In this document: positions 35,306 to 44,520 of the stretch, piece by piece | How the letters are laid out: every line of letters starts with the position of its first letter | How positions within the stretch are numbered: position 1 is the stretch's first letter | From: Helicobacter sp. MIT 05-5293 | GTDB lineage: Bacteria; Campylobacterota; Campylobacteria; Campylobacterales; Helicobacteraceae | Length of the DNA: 64,000 nucleotides | Assembly: GCF_000765665.2 (NCBI RefSeq) | Contig: NZ_JROZ02000004.1 | Coordinates: 124,001-188,000, forward strand | Direction: 5' to 3' | The notes under the pieces: generated by a model | Database searches by the model: none | What the model saw: only the letters and a program-made list of their open reading frames with translations | What the model was told of the DNA's origin: nothing | Position numbers and translations under genes: made by a program

Positions 35306-35698
35306 ATGATTGATGGCATCAACAGCGCAAATACAAACACGAATGCAATCAAGAATCAACTGATGAATATGGTAAATTCTAGCGGAAAGCTGATCAACGA
35401 AGATGCGAGACCGACAGAAATTAAAATGCGAGAAGAAACCGCACAACATCAGGATAGAGAAGATAAAAAGCAGCTTGAAAGTGAGCTAAGGGAGCTTAGT
35501 AAGAAACTTAATGACGAAATGAAACGCATTGATACAGACATTAAATTTTCATACGAAGAAAATATTCCCGGCTTAATGGTAACCGTAAAAGAAGCTAACA
35601 CCGATAAAGTTATTCGTGAGATTCCTTCAAAAGAGGCAATTGAGCTTATGACAAGAATGCGCGAAGTCATTGGTGTTATTTTTAATAAACAGGGTTGA
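35306..35698 (+). CDS. flaG: Flagellar protein FlaG
   Basis: A 130-residue protein of the FlaG family, which affects filament length. The N-terminus is Asn/Thr-rich and disordered, the middle is a charged helix (KKQLESELRELSKKLNDEMKR), and the C-terminal domain carries the family signature KFSYEENIPGLMVTVKEA...VIREIPSKEAIEL. Start ATG has AAGGAGG. First gene of the flaG-fliD-fliS set, with a candidate sigma-28 promoter upstream. Confidence 0.93.
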   Translation: MIDGINSANTNTNAIKNQLMNMVNSSGKLINEDARPTEIKMREETAQHQDREDKKQLESELRELSKKLNDEMKRIDTDIKFSYEENIPGLMVTVKEANTDKVIREIPSKEAIELMTRMREVIGVIFNKQG

Positions 35699-35744
35699 TA
35701 ATTCAATCATTATGGCATTTTGTTTAAAGAATTAAGGATAAAGT

Positions 35745-37793
35745 ATGGCACTTGGCACATTAAGCTCTCTCGGTCTTGGAAGTAAAGTTTTAAATCATGA
35801 TGTGATTGACAAACTAAGACAGGCTGATGAAGCATCACATATTAAGCCTATTGATAAAAAAATAGAAGAAAATGTTGAAAAACAAACCGAATTGGTTGCT
35901 ATCACTTCTTTTCTAAGAGATTTAAAATCTTCTGCAAGTAAATTAGGTGATTATTCGACCTATTTAGGACGAACAAGCAATGTTATTGGTGATGCGCTTA
36001 AGGCTACTATTTCCGATGGTGTGCCCACACAGGATATTAAAATTGATGTAGATTCTGTAGCAACTTCAGATATTAACGAGATGGGAGGAAAATACGAAAG
36101 TCGTGAATCTGTTTTTAGCCAAAAAGATTCTGTCTTAAAATTCCATCACAAAGGACGAGATTATAAGATTGACATCAAGGCTGGAATGGAGCTTGGGGAA
36201 GTCGCTCAAATGATCACGGATACTACAAATGGTGAAGTATTAGGTATCGTTATGAAAACAGGTGGCTCAAATCCTTATCAGCTTATGATTAACTCAAAAG
36301 ATACCGGCGAATCAAATCGCGTTTATTTCGGTTCTACGGCAAGTGGCAATATTGTCCCATCAGGTGCTATTGAACTGAAAGATGGGGATTTTAATATCAC
36401 TCTTAAAGACAAGAAGGGTCTAGAAAAAACACTCTCTATCACTCTTCCAAGAACAAGCTCGAATGCCAAATCACAAGATAACGCTCAAAGCCTTAAAGAT
36501 GCCATTATGGAGGCTATTAGAAACAATGCTGATTTTGAGGGTTTGCTTGATGAAGAGATTAATATCGGCATAGGTGGAGCTAATAGTGATGCGCTCACTA
36601 TTAACGACAGGAGAGGCTATGCAATCAAGATTGAAGGCAATAAAGCACGCAATCTAGGATTCAGTGCAGAGAATCAAGCAGCCACTCAAGAAGATTTGAT
36701 TGTAGCTACAAGGAGCATAGGGGCTGGCAAAATTAAAGGAACAATCACTATTGGTAGTGTGCCTCTTGATTTGGCAACTTTAACAAAAGAAAAAAATTCA
36801 GCAAGCCAAAATGCTAAAGTAATTGCTGAAGCGATTAACAATATTGCCGGAATCTATGCTAAAGTCAATGATGAGGGCAAACTCGTTATCAATTCAGACA
36901 CAGGCGAAGTAAGTATTTTTGCCAATGCCGATGCAGATAGTAAAAAAGCTTTGGAAAGTTTAGGCTTAAAATCTGGAACAATTATGGATTATGCAAAAAC
37001 ACAATCAGAATTGTTTAAAATTCGAAAAGTTCAAAGTGCAGAAGATGCGAGATTCTCTTATAATGGAATCTCAATGAAACGTCCTACAAATACTATTGAT
37101 GATGTTGTAAGCGGTGTTAATATTGAGCTTCTTACGACAACTCCGCCAGACAAACCTGCCGTCATCAATATCACTCGCAACGATGAGGCTATCGTAGAAT
37201 CAGTGAAAAATTTTGTAGAATCCTACAACGAGCTTTCTCTAAAGCTTGATGAAGTTACACGATACGATGAAGATTCTAAGATTGCTGGAATCTTTAATGG
37301 CAATAGCGATATTCGTATGATACGCCCATCTCTTACACGGATATTTTCTACAAATGTCGTTACAGAAACCGAAATCAAAAGCCTTGCAAAATACGGATTA
37401 GCACTTGATGAAAAAGGAAGAATGAGCCTTGATGTGAGCAAACTGCAAATGGCTCTTAGTGCCGATCCGAAGGGAACTCAAGAATTTTTCAATGGAAGTG
37501 TAAAAACATTAGAATTCAAAGAGGTGCAGGTTGATGGTGTCTTTAAGAAGTTTGATCAAGAACTTGACAGACTCTTGAATGGTGGGAATGCAAGACTCAA
37601 GATTTTAGAAGAAAGTCTCACAAAAGATGACAAAAAGTTGCGTGAAGATCGTAAAAAAGCTATCCAGCAGTTGGATACGCGTTATGATATTATGGCGCAA
37701 CGATTTGCCGCTTATGATTCGCAGATTTCAAAAACTAATAATGCTTTCAGTAGTGTGCAATTAATGATTGACCAATCTGTAGCTAAAAAATAA
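35745..37793 (+). CDS. fliD: Flagellar filament cap protein FliD
   Basis: The filament cap that promotes flagellin assembly, exported by the flagellar type III system. At 682 residues it has the long epsilonproteobacterial size. N-terminal MALGTLSSLGLGSKVLNHDVIDKL and the C-terminal segment (about 485-680, ESYNELSLKLDEVTRY, KSLAKYGLALDEKGRMSLD, FAAYDSQISKTNNAFSSVQLMIDQ) are the conserved coiled-coil ends. The variable centre (about 110-460) is the exposed part. Ten bases separate it from fliS, the export chaperone gene. Confidence 0.95.
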   Translation: MALGTLSSLGLGSKVLNHDVIDKLRQADEASHIKPIDKKIEENVEKQTELVAITSFLRDLKSSASKLGDYSTYLGRTSNVIGDALKATISDGVPTQDIKIDVDSVATSDINEMGGKYESRESVFSQKDSVLKFHHKGRDYKIDIKAGMELGEVAQMITDTTNGEVLGIVMKTGGSNPYQLMINSKDTGESNRVYFGSTASGNIVPSGAIELKDGDFNITLKDKKGLEKTLSITLPRTSSNAKSQDNAQSLKDAIMEAIRNNADFEGLLDEEINIGIGGANSDALTINDRRGYAIKIEGNKARNLGFSAENQAATQEDLIVATRSIGAGKIKGTITIGSVPLDLATLTKEKNSASQNAKVIAEAINNIAGIYAKVNDEGKLVINSDTGEVSIFANADADSKKALESLGLKSGTIMDYAKTQSELFKIRKVQSAEDARFSYNGISMKRPTNTIDDVVSGVNIELLTTTPPDKPAVINITRNDEAIVESVKNFVESYNELSLKLDEVTRYDEDSKIAGIFNGNSDIRMIRPSLTRIFSTNVVTETEIKSLAKYGLALDEKGRMSLDVSKLQMALSADPKGTQEFFNGSVKTLEFKEVQVDGVFKKFDQELDRLLNGGNARLKILEESLTKDDKKLREDRKKAIQQLDTRYDIMAQRFAAYDSQISKTNNAFSSVQLMIDQSVAKK

Positions 37794-37802
37794 GGAGTAA
37801 AT

Positions 37803-38186
37803 ATGCGTGGCAATAATGCTTATAATTTATACCAACAAAATTCAGTTTCCGTAGAATCTCCTGCTAAACTCATCGAGATGCTTTATGAAGGGATTTTAAG
37901 ATTCTCTGCTCAAGCCAAACGATACATTGAAGCAGAAGACATCGAGAAAAAAATCTACTACATTAATCGCACAACAGATATTTTTACCGAGCTTCTTAAT
38001 ACGCTTGATTATGATAAAGGTGGCGATGTAGCTGTGTATCTTACGGGGCTTTATACACACCAAATCAAACTTTTGACACAAGCTAATGTTACTAATGATA
38101 CGACCAAAGTAGATACCGTTATTAATGTCGCTAAAGGTCTCTTAGAAGCATGGAGAGAAATTAATCAAGATGAATTGGCTCGATAA
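37803..38186 (+). CDS. fliS: Flagellar export chaperone FliS
   Basis: A 127-residue helical chaperone for flagellin that prevents premature polymerisation. The signature YQQNSVSVESPAKLIEMLYEGILRFSAQAKRYI (visible in residues 7-43; typical of the FliS four-helix bundle) and DYDKGGDVAVYLTGLYTH are present. AAGGAG ribosome site. Overlaps the next small gene by 17 bases. Confidence 0.95.
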   Translation: MRGNNAYNLYQQNSVSVESPAKLIEMLYEGILRFSAQAKRYIEAEDIEKKIYYINRTTDIFTELLNTLDYDKGGDVAVYLTGLYTHQIKLLTQANVTNDTTKVDTVINVAKGLLEAWREINQDELAR

Positions 38187-38403
38187 ACTCAAGATTGCAC
38201 TTTTAGAGCAAGATGACCAAAAAGCATTTGATCTCATTGCTCATTTGCCTGATGATTTAGAATCTAGCCCTTTGGAAGAAAAAATGCAAGCACTTGAGCT
38301 TATCCAACAAACCAAAGATCTCTTAGAATCAAAACAACTTCAAACCCAAATCTATATGGAACAAATTAAGGCTGCAAAGAAATTTTTAGAAATTCTTGAC
38401 TGA
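38170..38403 (+). CDS. Small helical protein after fliS, hypothetical (possible FliT-like)
   Basis: A 77-residue all-helical acidic protein, coupled to fliS by a 17-base overlap. Its place after fliS and its size are those of FliT-like export regulators (FliT chaperones FliD), but I see no convincing FliT signature, so the assignment rests on position. Contains an amphipathic helix with ELIQQTKDLLESKQLQTQIY. No signal or membrane segment. Confidence 0.6.
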   Translation: MNWLDKLKIALLEQDDQKAFDLIAHLPDDLESSPLEEKMQALELIQQTKDLLESKQLQTQIYMEQIKAAKKFLEILD

Positions 38404-38471
38404 TTTTTTTCAAAACAAGACAGAATATAGGCATTTTTTCGCATTTTTTACACAATATATGCGCATATACC

Positions 38472-38500
38472 TTGACTTATAGCCAAAAAATTTATAGAAT
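38472..38500 (+). promoter_or_regulatory. Strong sigma-70 type promoter of hup
   Basis: TTGACT (38472-38477) and TAGAAT (38495-38500) with an exact 17-base spacer, 34 bases upstream of the hup ATG. A full -35 box is unusual for this AT-rich group and suggests high constitutive expression. Confidence 0.7.
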
Positions 38501-38533
38501 AGAATGTTCAAATTTTAATAACAAGGAGTTTGC

Positions 38534-38821
38534 ATGAACAAGGCAGAATTTGTAGATTTAGTTAAAAAAGTCGGAGAATACGACACAAAAAAAGATGCTG
38601 AAAAAGCAATCAATGCTTTTACAGAAGCAATTTCTAAAGCACTTTCTAAAAAACAAAGTGTAGAGCTTGTTGGCTTTGGTAAATTTGAAACTGCAATTCA
38701 AAAAGCTAAATCAGGAAAAGTTCCCGGAACAAACAAAACTTACACTACTAAAGAAAAAAATGTGCCTAAGTTTAGACCCGGAAAAGGTTTAAAAGACCAA
38801 GTAGCTAAAGCAAAAAAATAA
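38534..38821 (+). CDS. hup: DNA-binding protein HU
   Basis: A 95-residue histone-like protein that bends DNA and compacts the nucleoid. Typical order: N-terminal dimerisation helices (MNKAEFVDLVKKVGEYDTKK), then VELVGFGKFET and the DNA-binding arm with KVPGTNKTYTTKEKNVPKFRPGKGLKD (visible across 60-90; the usual NPxTG is replaced by VPGTN). Strong promoter upstream and a bidirectional hairpin downstream. Monocistronic. Confidence 0.95.
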   Translation: MNKAEFVDLVKKVGEYDTKKDAEKAINAFTEAISKALSKKQSVELVGFGKFETAIQKAKSGKVPGTNKTYTTKEKNVPKFRPGKGLKDQVAKAKK

Positions 38822-38836
38822 ATATTTGCTACCCGA

Positions 38837-38860
38837 TAGCCATAAAATTATTTATGGCTA
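38837..38860. terminator. Bidirectional terminator between hup and gpsA
   Basis: A perfect 10-bp stem, TAGCCATAAA (38837-38846) / TTTATGGCTA (38851-38860), with loop ATTA. It overlaps the last codons of the convergent gpsA gene and can serve both strands. Confidence 0.7.
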
Positions 38861-39792
38861 TACATCAAAGTCGCCAAACTTTCTTTCATACATTTCCCAC
38901 CTATAATCAAATCAATCTCTCTTGCGATAGGCGTATAAATACCCTCTCTTTGCCCAATTTGTGTGATTGCATGAGCAGTGATTACTCCTTCAGCCACTTC
39001 ACCCAATTCTTGGAGTATCAAATCAATCTTCTTTCCTTCTGCTAATCCCAATCCTACACGATAATTTCGCGACATTGTCGAATTTGAAGTCAAAAATAAA
39101 TCGCCTGCACCAGATAATCCTAAAAATGTCTCCATCTTAGCACCAAAATATTCCCCAAACCGACTCATTTCTACCAATCCTCTAGCCAATAGAGAAGCCT
39201 TTGCATTTGCGCCAAACTGAAGCCCATCACAAATCCCCCCCGCAATAGCAATCACATTTTTATACGCACCTGCGACTTCACCTCCGACCACATCGGGACT
39301 TGCATAAGTTTTAATAAATGAAGGCATCAAGCTACCAAATTCACGGCTTAGGACAAGATTTCTCGAATGTATCACCAATGCGCAGGGTAAAGAGCGCACT
39401 ACTTCAGAGGCAAAACTAGGTCCGCAAAGATAACAAATATTCTTGTGGGGGATAAATTCTTCTAAAATATCACTCACAAATGCACCGCTACCAGCTTCTA
39501 TTCCTTTGCTTGCGGAGAGAATCTTAATATTCTTAGGAAGATTGACAGATTCTATCCAACCTCGTAAAGCCGAAGTCGCAATAGCGACAACAAAATATTC
39601 TGCATCTAGTGCTTTGTCATGAGAAACTTGTCTGATTGACAAACACTTTTGTTGTTGTAATTTTTCATTTAAAGGCGTGAGCAATGAGCCTATATCGCGT
39701 CTTGAAACAATACTCACCTCATTTTTTTCTGCAAGGGCAAAAGCCAATGCCCTACCCCATGCACCTCCTCCAAAAACGCTGATTTTATTCAT
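38848..39792 (-). CDS. gpsA: Glycerol-3-phosphate dehydrogenase [NAD(P)+]
   Basis: Reduces dihydroxyacetone phosphate to sn-glycerol-3-phosphate for phospholipid synthesis. 314 residues. Rossmann motif VFGGGAWGRALA near residue 6, LSASKGIEAG, LCGPSFASEV, VGGEVAGAYKNVIAIAGGI with the catalytic lysine region, and FLGLSGAGDLFLT. Two tandem ATGs (39795 and 39792); AAGGGG is better spaced for the second. Convergent with hup. Confidence 0.95.
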   Translation of the reverse strand: MNKISVFGGGAWGRALAFALAEKNEVSIVSRRDIGSLLTPLNEKLQQQKCLSIRQVSHDKALDAEYFVVAIATSALRGWIESVNLPKNIKILSASKGIEAGSGAFVSDILEEFIPHKNICYLCGPSFASEVVRSLPCALVIHSRNLVLSREFGSLMPSFIKTYASPDVVGGEVAGAYKNVIAIAGGICDGLQFGANAKASLLARGLVEMSRFGEYFGAKMETFLGLSGAGDLFLTSNSTMSRNYRVGLGLAEGKKIDLILQELGEVAEGVITAHAITQIGQREGIYTPIAREIDLIIGGKCMKESLATLMYSHK

Positions 39793-39852
39793 CATTGCCC
39801 CTTAATATTTGATTTTTTAGATTTTATCAAAAGCTTTGACAGATTCGCAAGA

Positions 39853-40521
39853 CTAAAATACATAAGAATAAGTGAGAAAAATCTGTGTCGTAAGCCAATA
39901 AGGATTTTGTGTAACAGAATTTTGAGAGGTCTCAATGTTATTCAAAGCAAAACTTTCTGTCGCATTCATAGAAAACCCTAACATATTCTGATAATTATAA
40001 GTTTGCTTAAGTGTGAGAGAAATATGATGTTGTTCTGCTATCGCAATAATCATACCTACACTATTCATAAGCCCATAAGTCATTGATCTTTGCCCATAAT
40101 TATAAGCATTCTCTTCATAACGTTGAATCGTATCATAAGCCTTAATTCTCCCACCTCTTCTCTCCATATTGATTTCTAAACCATTAGAGACAAAAAAACT
40201 TAGTTTGAATATTTTGACAGGTTGTATAGAATAATTCAAACGAAATCCAATCCCATATCGCGACATTGGAGCTTCAAACTCATTTTGAGTCCCTCCTTTG
40301 TATAATTCCATTTCAGAATAACCCTCTGCCTCATAGACATCTGCACCGATGGACAAACCTTGTTTTTCATCAATATGAGGTTTATTTTCAGATTCTTTAT
40401 CTTTAGACATATTGAGCTGATTTTGCATAGTATCTGTATGAGATTCGTATATTTCTAGCTCTTCGGCATAACCTAAGACAAAAATAAACACTAATAAAAA
40501 AACAATTTTCATCTTTGCCAT
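39853..40521 (-). CDS. Outer membrane beta-barrel-like protein, Helicobacter type, unknown function
   Basis: A 222-residue exported protein: signal peptide at 1-19 (MAKMKIVFLLVFIFVLGYA), a polar, probably periplasmic or extracellular linker (20-60), then alternating beta strands (IGFRLNYSIQ, LSFFVSNGLEI, SLTLKQTYNYQ, QIFLTYSYVF) ending in Phe, the barrel insertion signal. I do not recognise a named family. It is monocistronic, downstream on the minus strand of the gatB promoter region. Confidence 0.65.
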   Translation of the reverse strand: MAKMKIVFLLVFIFVLGYAEELEIYESHTDTMQNQLNMSKDKESENKPHIDEKQGLSIGADVYEAEGYSEMELYKGGTQNEFEAPMSRYGIGFRLNYSIQPVKIFKLSFFVSNGLEINMERRGGRIKAYDTIQRYEENAYNYGQRSMTYGLMNSVGMIIAIAEQHHISLTLKQTYNYQNMLGFSMNATESFALNNIETSQNSVTQNPYWLTTQIFLTYSYVF

Positions 40522-40749
40522 TGCCTTTTTCCCACCACTAACCTTCTATAGATTTGCATTGAATTTGTTTTTTGGAAGTTGTTACCTAAAGATAATAATC
40601 GACATTTTATGACTTTTTGGATATTTTTCTTTATAAATAAAGGATTCTATTCAAAAATGTTTTAAGGGTTTATTAATATTTTATACGCTTTGCTTTATAC
40701 TAGCATTTTGTATTCCAAATTTTACATTTTAGATGATTAAGGATTTCCA

Positions 40750-42177
40750 ATGTCAGCTTTTGAAACAATTATTGGTCTTGAAGTTCATGTCCAGCTCAAT
40801 ACAAAAACAAAGATTTTTTGCTCTTGTGCGACAAGTTTTGGGGAAGAACCCAACAAAAACATTTGTCCCACTTGCTTAGGGCTTCCGGGTGCTTTACCTG
40901 TGCTCAATCGTGAAGTCGTCAAAAAAGCAATCGCGTTTGGCACTGCAATCAATGCAGAGATCAATCAAAACTCCGTATTTGCAAGAAAAAATTATTTTTA
41001 TCCCGATTTACCTAAAGCTTACCAAATCAGCCAATACGAGATTCCCATTGTCGGACGTGGGAGTATTAGCATAGAAATCAATGGAGAATCCAAAATCATA
41101 GGCGTTACGCGCGCTCATATGGAAGAAGATGCGGGTAAAAATATTCATGAAAATGACCATTCTAAAGTCGATTTGAATCGTGCCTGCACACCCTTACTTG
41201 AAATCGTCAGTGAGCCTGATATGAGAAACTCCGATGAGGCAATTGCTTATCTTAAAAAACTTCACTCAATCGTGCGCTTTTTGGGAATCTCTGATGCAAA
41301 TATGCAAGAAGGAAGTTTCCGATGTGATGCAAATGTCTCTATTCGCCCCAAAGGTGATTCTCAACTCTACACCCGCGTAGAAATTAAGAATCTCAACTCC
41401 TTTAAGTTTATCCAAAAAGCGATTGAATACGAAGTAGAACGACAAATAGAAGCATGGGAAAATGGCAACTATGCCCAAAAAGTCGTCCAAGAAACGCGTC
41501 TTTTTGACACCACAAAAGGCATTACTCGCTCAATGCGTGGCAAAGAAGAGGCAGCTGATTATCGCTATTTTCCTGACCCTGACCTTTTGCCTGTGCATAT
41601 TGACAAGATTCTCATGCAAGAAGGAAGACAAATACCCGAAATGCCTGATGAAAAAAAAGCGCGTTATATCAAAGATTTTGGCATTAAAGAATCTGATGCA
41701 AGCGTGCTGATAGGAGAGCTGGAGCGAGCTTTGTATTTTGAAGAAATGATTGCATTTGGAGCAAGTCCAAAAGGTGCGCTTACTTGGCTTACAACGGAGC
41801 TTTTAGGACGATTAAAAGCAGAGAATAATTTACAAAATTGCGGCATTACCTCACAGACTTTAGCCATGCTTGTTAAACGCATTGATGAGAGCAAAATCAG
41901 CGGAAAAAGTGGCAAAGAAATCCTTGATGTCCTGATAGAGCAAAAAGGTGGCGATGTAGATTCTCTGATTGACACGATGGGATTGGCACAAGTCAATGAC
42001 GATGGGGCTTTATTAGAATCTATTGAGGCAGTATTACGCGACAATTCCGATAAAGTCGCAGAATACAAAAGCGGTAAAGACAAGCTATTTGGATTCTTTG
42101 TCGGACAAGTGATGAAAAATTCTAAAGGGGCAAATCCCGCACGCGTCAATGAATTATTGAAAGAAAAACTACAATAA
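40750..42177 (+). CDS. gatB: Asp-tRNA(Asn)/Glu-tRNA(Gln) amidotransferase subunit B
   Basis: Kinase and tRNA-binding subunit of GatCAB, which makes Gln-tRNA(Gln) and Asn-tRNA(Asn) by amidating misacylated tRNAs. 475 residues. Conserved blocks: [20 protein letters not shown] (residues 6-25) with Cys zinc ligands, [54 protein letters not shown] and the C-terminal YqeY-like helical domain. A TATACT box about 50 bases upstream is a probable -10. A CAGAATCT/AGATTCTG hairpin follows. Confidence 0.97.
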   Translation: MSAFETIIGLEVHVQLNTKTKIFCSCATSFGEEPNKNICPTCLGLPGALPVLNREVVKKAIAFGTAINAEINQNSVFARKNYFYPDLPKAYQISQYEIPIVGRGSISIEINGESKIIGVTRAHMEEDAGKNIHENDHSKVDLNRACTPLLEIVSEPDMRNSDEAIAYLKKLHSIVRFLGISDANMQEGSFRCDANVSIRPKGDSQLYTRVEIKNLNSFKFIQKAIEYEVERQIEAWENGNYAQKVVQETRLFDTTKGITRSMRGKEEAADYRYFPDPDLLPVHIDKILMQEGRQIPEMPDEKKARYIKDFGIKESDASVLIGELERALYFEEMIAFGASPKGALTWLTTELLGRLKAENNLQNCGITSQTLAMLVKRIDESKISGKSGKEILDVLIEQKGGDVDSLIDTMGLAQVNDDGALLESIEAVLRDNSDKVAEYKSGKDKLFGFFVGQVMKNSKGANPARVNELLKEKLQ

Positions 42178-42182
42178 TCCCA

Positions 42183-42205
42183 CAGAATCTAGCTTTAAGA
42201 TTCTG
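42183..42205 (+). terminator. Weak hairpin after gatB built from the AGAATCT heptamer
   Basis: CAGAATCT (42183-42190) and AGATTCTG (42198-42205) form a perfect 8-bp stem with a 7-base loop six bases after the gatB stop. The T run behind it is poor, so terminator activity is uncertain. Confidence 0.4.
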
Positions 42206-42330
42206 TTATATTGTCAATCCCTATCGGTGAGATTTTTATCTTTAGCACAGCTAGAATCTCGCCAATCAAGTTCCGTATTCCACAAGAGATTGTGTTATAA
42301 TGCACCCTATATTCATCACAAGGAGCTTTA

Positions 42331-43450
42331 ATGTCAAATATCCTCAAATCCCTTAAATCCTCTATCAAGCAAAGTTCTGCTTATACTTCTTATCGTGCGT
42401 GGCGCGCTAAAGTAAAAGAGCGCAGAGAATCTAATCTAAGCGATACCCAATACTTTTCTCGCAGACATAAACATATCTTTGGCTACACGCCCCATTTCAA
42501 AAAACCTCAAACCTTTAACGAAAAGATTATTCATCGTGTTTTATACGACAGACGACCAATATACACAGCATTAGCCGATAAACTCAAAGCGAGAATCTAT
42601 GTTGCTTCTATGCTTCAAGATTTCTATACTCCCAATGATGTAGCTTTTAACGGGGGGGGGGGCAGTAGATTCTAATATTTCCCAAAAGTCTTCCTCGCTC
42701 CTTTTTAAGCCCATTGATGATTTAGAATCTCTCCTTTTTGCGACAAATGTTTGCCCCTTTCTCCCTAAACTTTATGGAATCTATAAAAATTTTGATGCGA
42801 TAGATTTTCACACATTGCCTCAATCTTTTGTGATAAAAACTAACCACGATTGCGGAGGTATCGTGATTGTAGAAGATAAAAAATCTTTTTTAAAAGATGA
42901 AGCGCGACTGAAATCAGCCAAAGAAAAAATCGAAAAACACTTGCAGACAAATTATTACTCCTTATATAGAGAATGGCACTACAAAGATATTGAACCCCGC
43001 GTGTTTGTAGAAGAATTATTACTCAAAGAAAAACCTCAAAATAGCGACCAAAGCACGACAAACACTAGCCCTGAAGTGCCTGATGACTATAAATTTCATT
43101 GTTTTGGCAAACAAACCTTTATTCAAATTGATACAGACAGATTCACTAATCACACAAGGACGATTTTTAATGAAAAGTGGGAGAAACAGCCCTTTATCTT
43201 TGGCTATCCCACACCAGATTACACACCACAAAAACCACAGAATCTAAACACAATGTTAGCAATCGCACAAAAATTAAGCGAAAAAATGGAAGTAGGATAT
43301 GTGCGCGTGGATTTATATGAAGTAAATTGTGCAGATTCTAGTCAAAATCCTGTCATTGTGGGTGAGCTTACCTTCACACATGGGGGAGGGACAGAACATT
43401 TTAATCCTCCAGAATGGGATAAAAATTTTGGGGATTTGTGGAAACTCTAG
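42331..43450 (+). CDS. TupA-like ATP-grasp enzyme, phase-variable, currently OFF (frameshift at poly-G)
   Basis: When in frame this 372-residue protein belongs to the TupA-like ATP-grasp group found in polysaccharide clusters, which is thought to attach amino-acid-type or other carboxylate groups to glycans. N-terminal signature PHFKKPQTFNEKIIHRVLYD (residues 55-74) and LADKLKAR; downstream part LPKLYGIYKNFDAIDF, SFVIKTNHDCGGIVIVEDKK, and GELTFTHGGGTEHFNP. A run of 11 G at 42652-42662 shifts translation to a stop after 114 residues; 10 (or 13) G restores the full frame, continuing as AVDSNISQKSS. AAGGAGC ribosome site. The downstream frame is intact, so this is switching, not decay. Confidence 0.87.
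42652..42662 (+). repeat. Poly-G tract (11 G), phase-variation switch of the TupA-like gene
   Basis: Eleven consecutive G at codons 108-111. One base fewer restores the full-length frame. Confidence 0.9.
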
Positions 43451-43581
43451 CATAAAGATTCATTAATCTCTATCACAGAATCCACATTATTTGCGATAAA
43501 CGAAGCCCATACGCTATAATTATTGCGATTCTGTAATCATTTTTAACTATAATTACACCAAATACATAGTAAGGGGGCTTA

Positions 43582-44520
43582 ATGCAAAGTAAAAAAATTC
43601 TAGTAACCGGTGGGGCTGGATTCTTAGGTTCGCATTTATGCGAGAGGCTTTTAGAGCATGGCAATGAAGTGCTATGCGTGGATAATCTTTTCACCGGCAC
43701 AAAGGCAAATATCGCACACCTGCTAAGCCACCCACGCTTTGAGTTTATGCGCCATGATGTAACTTTCCCGCTGTATGTGGAAATCGATGAGATTTACAAT
43801 CTCGCTTGCCCCGCTTCGCCTGTGCATTATCAATTTGACCCCGTGCAAACGACCAAAACCTCTGTAATGGGTGCAATCAATATGCTAGGACTTGCAAAAC
43901 GCACAAAAGCAAAGATTCTCCAAGCAAGCACGAGTGAAGTCTATGGAGACCCCGAAATCCACCCTCAAATAGAATCCTATCGCGGAAGTGTCAATCCTAT
44001 CGGTATTCGAGCATGTTATGATGAGGGCAAACGATGCGCAGAAACGCTCTTTTTTGACTATCAAAGACAGCACAATCTCAACATTAAAGTAATGAGAATC
44101 TTTAATACTTACGGACCGCGTATGCACCCAAATGATGGGCGTGTGGTAAGCAATTTTATCATTCAAGCACTCAAAGGTGAAGACATTAGCATTTATGGGG
44201 AGGGTAAGCAAACGCGAAGTTTTTGCTATGTCGATGACCTCATCAATGGAATGATTAAGCTAATGAATAGCCCTGATGGATTCTATGGGCCTGTCAATAT
44301 TGGGAATCCAAAGGAATTTACGATTTTAGAACTAGCCCAGCTTGTCATAGAACTCACTCAATCCAAATCCAAAATCACTTTCCACCCATTGCCTGAAGAT
44401 GACCCCAAGCAACGACAACCCGACATCACCCTAGCAAAGCAAGAACTGCAATGGCAGCCTACCATTGAGCTAAAAGAGGGTTTAAGTAAAACAATAGAAT
44501 ACTTCAAAGATTTCGTATGA
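43582..44520 (+). CDS. UDP-glucuronate decarboxylase (UDP-xylose synthase)-like SDR epimerase
   Basis: A 312-residue extended short-chain dehydrogenase. Rossmann motif [19 protein letters not shown] (about 6-24), [12 protein letters not shown], the [13 protein letters not shown] segment, STSEVYGDP, catalytic YDEGKR (Tyr-x3-Lys, about 148-153) and [18 protein letters not shown]. These match UXS enzymes, which make UDP-xylose from UDP-glucuronate with NAD, more closely than dTDP-glucose dehydratases. AAGGGGG ribosome site. Its stop overlaps the start of the GT90 gene (ATGA), suggesting it supplies that enzyme's donor. No phase-variable tract in this gene. Confidence 0.87.
   Translation: MQSKKILVTGGAGFLGSHLCERLLEHGNEVLCVDNLFTGTKANIAHLLSHPRFEFMRHDVTFPLYVEIDEIYNLACPASPVHYQFDPVQTTKTSVMGAINMLGLAKRTKAKILQASTSEVYGDPEIHPQIESYRGSVNPIGIRACYDEGKRCAETLFFDYQRQHNLNIKVMRIFNTYGPRMHPNDGRVVSNFIIQALKGEDISIYGEGKQTRSFCYVDDLINGMIKLMNSPDGFYGPVNIGNPKEFTILELAQLVIELTQSKSKITFHPLPEDDPKQRQPDITLAKQELQWQPTIELKEGLSKTIEYFKDFV

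Noticed and set aside
41664-42149. 161-residue open frame on the minus strand inside gatB
   Set aside because: It lies wholly within the well supported gatB gene on the opposite strand, has no ribosome site and shows no family motif; an artefact of codon bias.
42815-43450. Treating the 3' part of the TupA-like gene as its own gene
   Set aside because: Sequence before it in the same frame continues the same domain directly after the G11 tract, so it is the second half of one gene.
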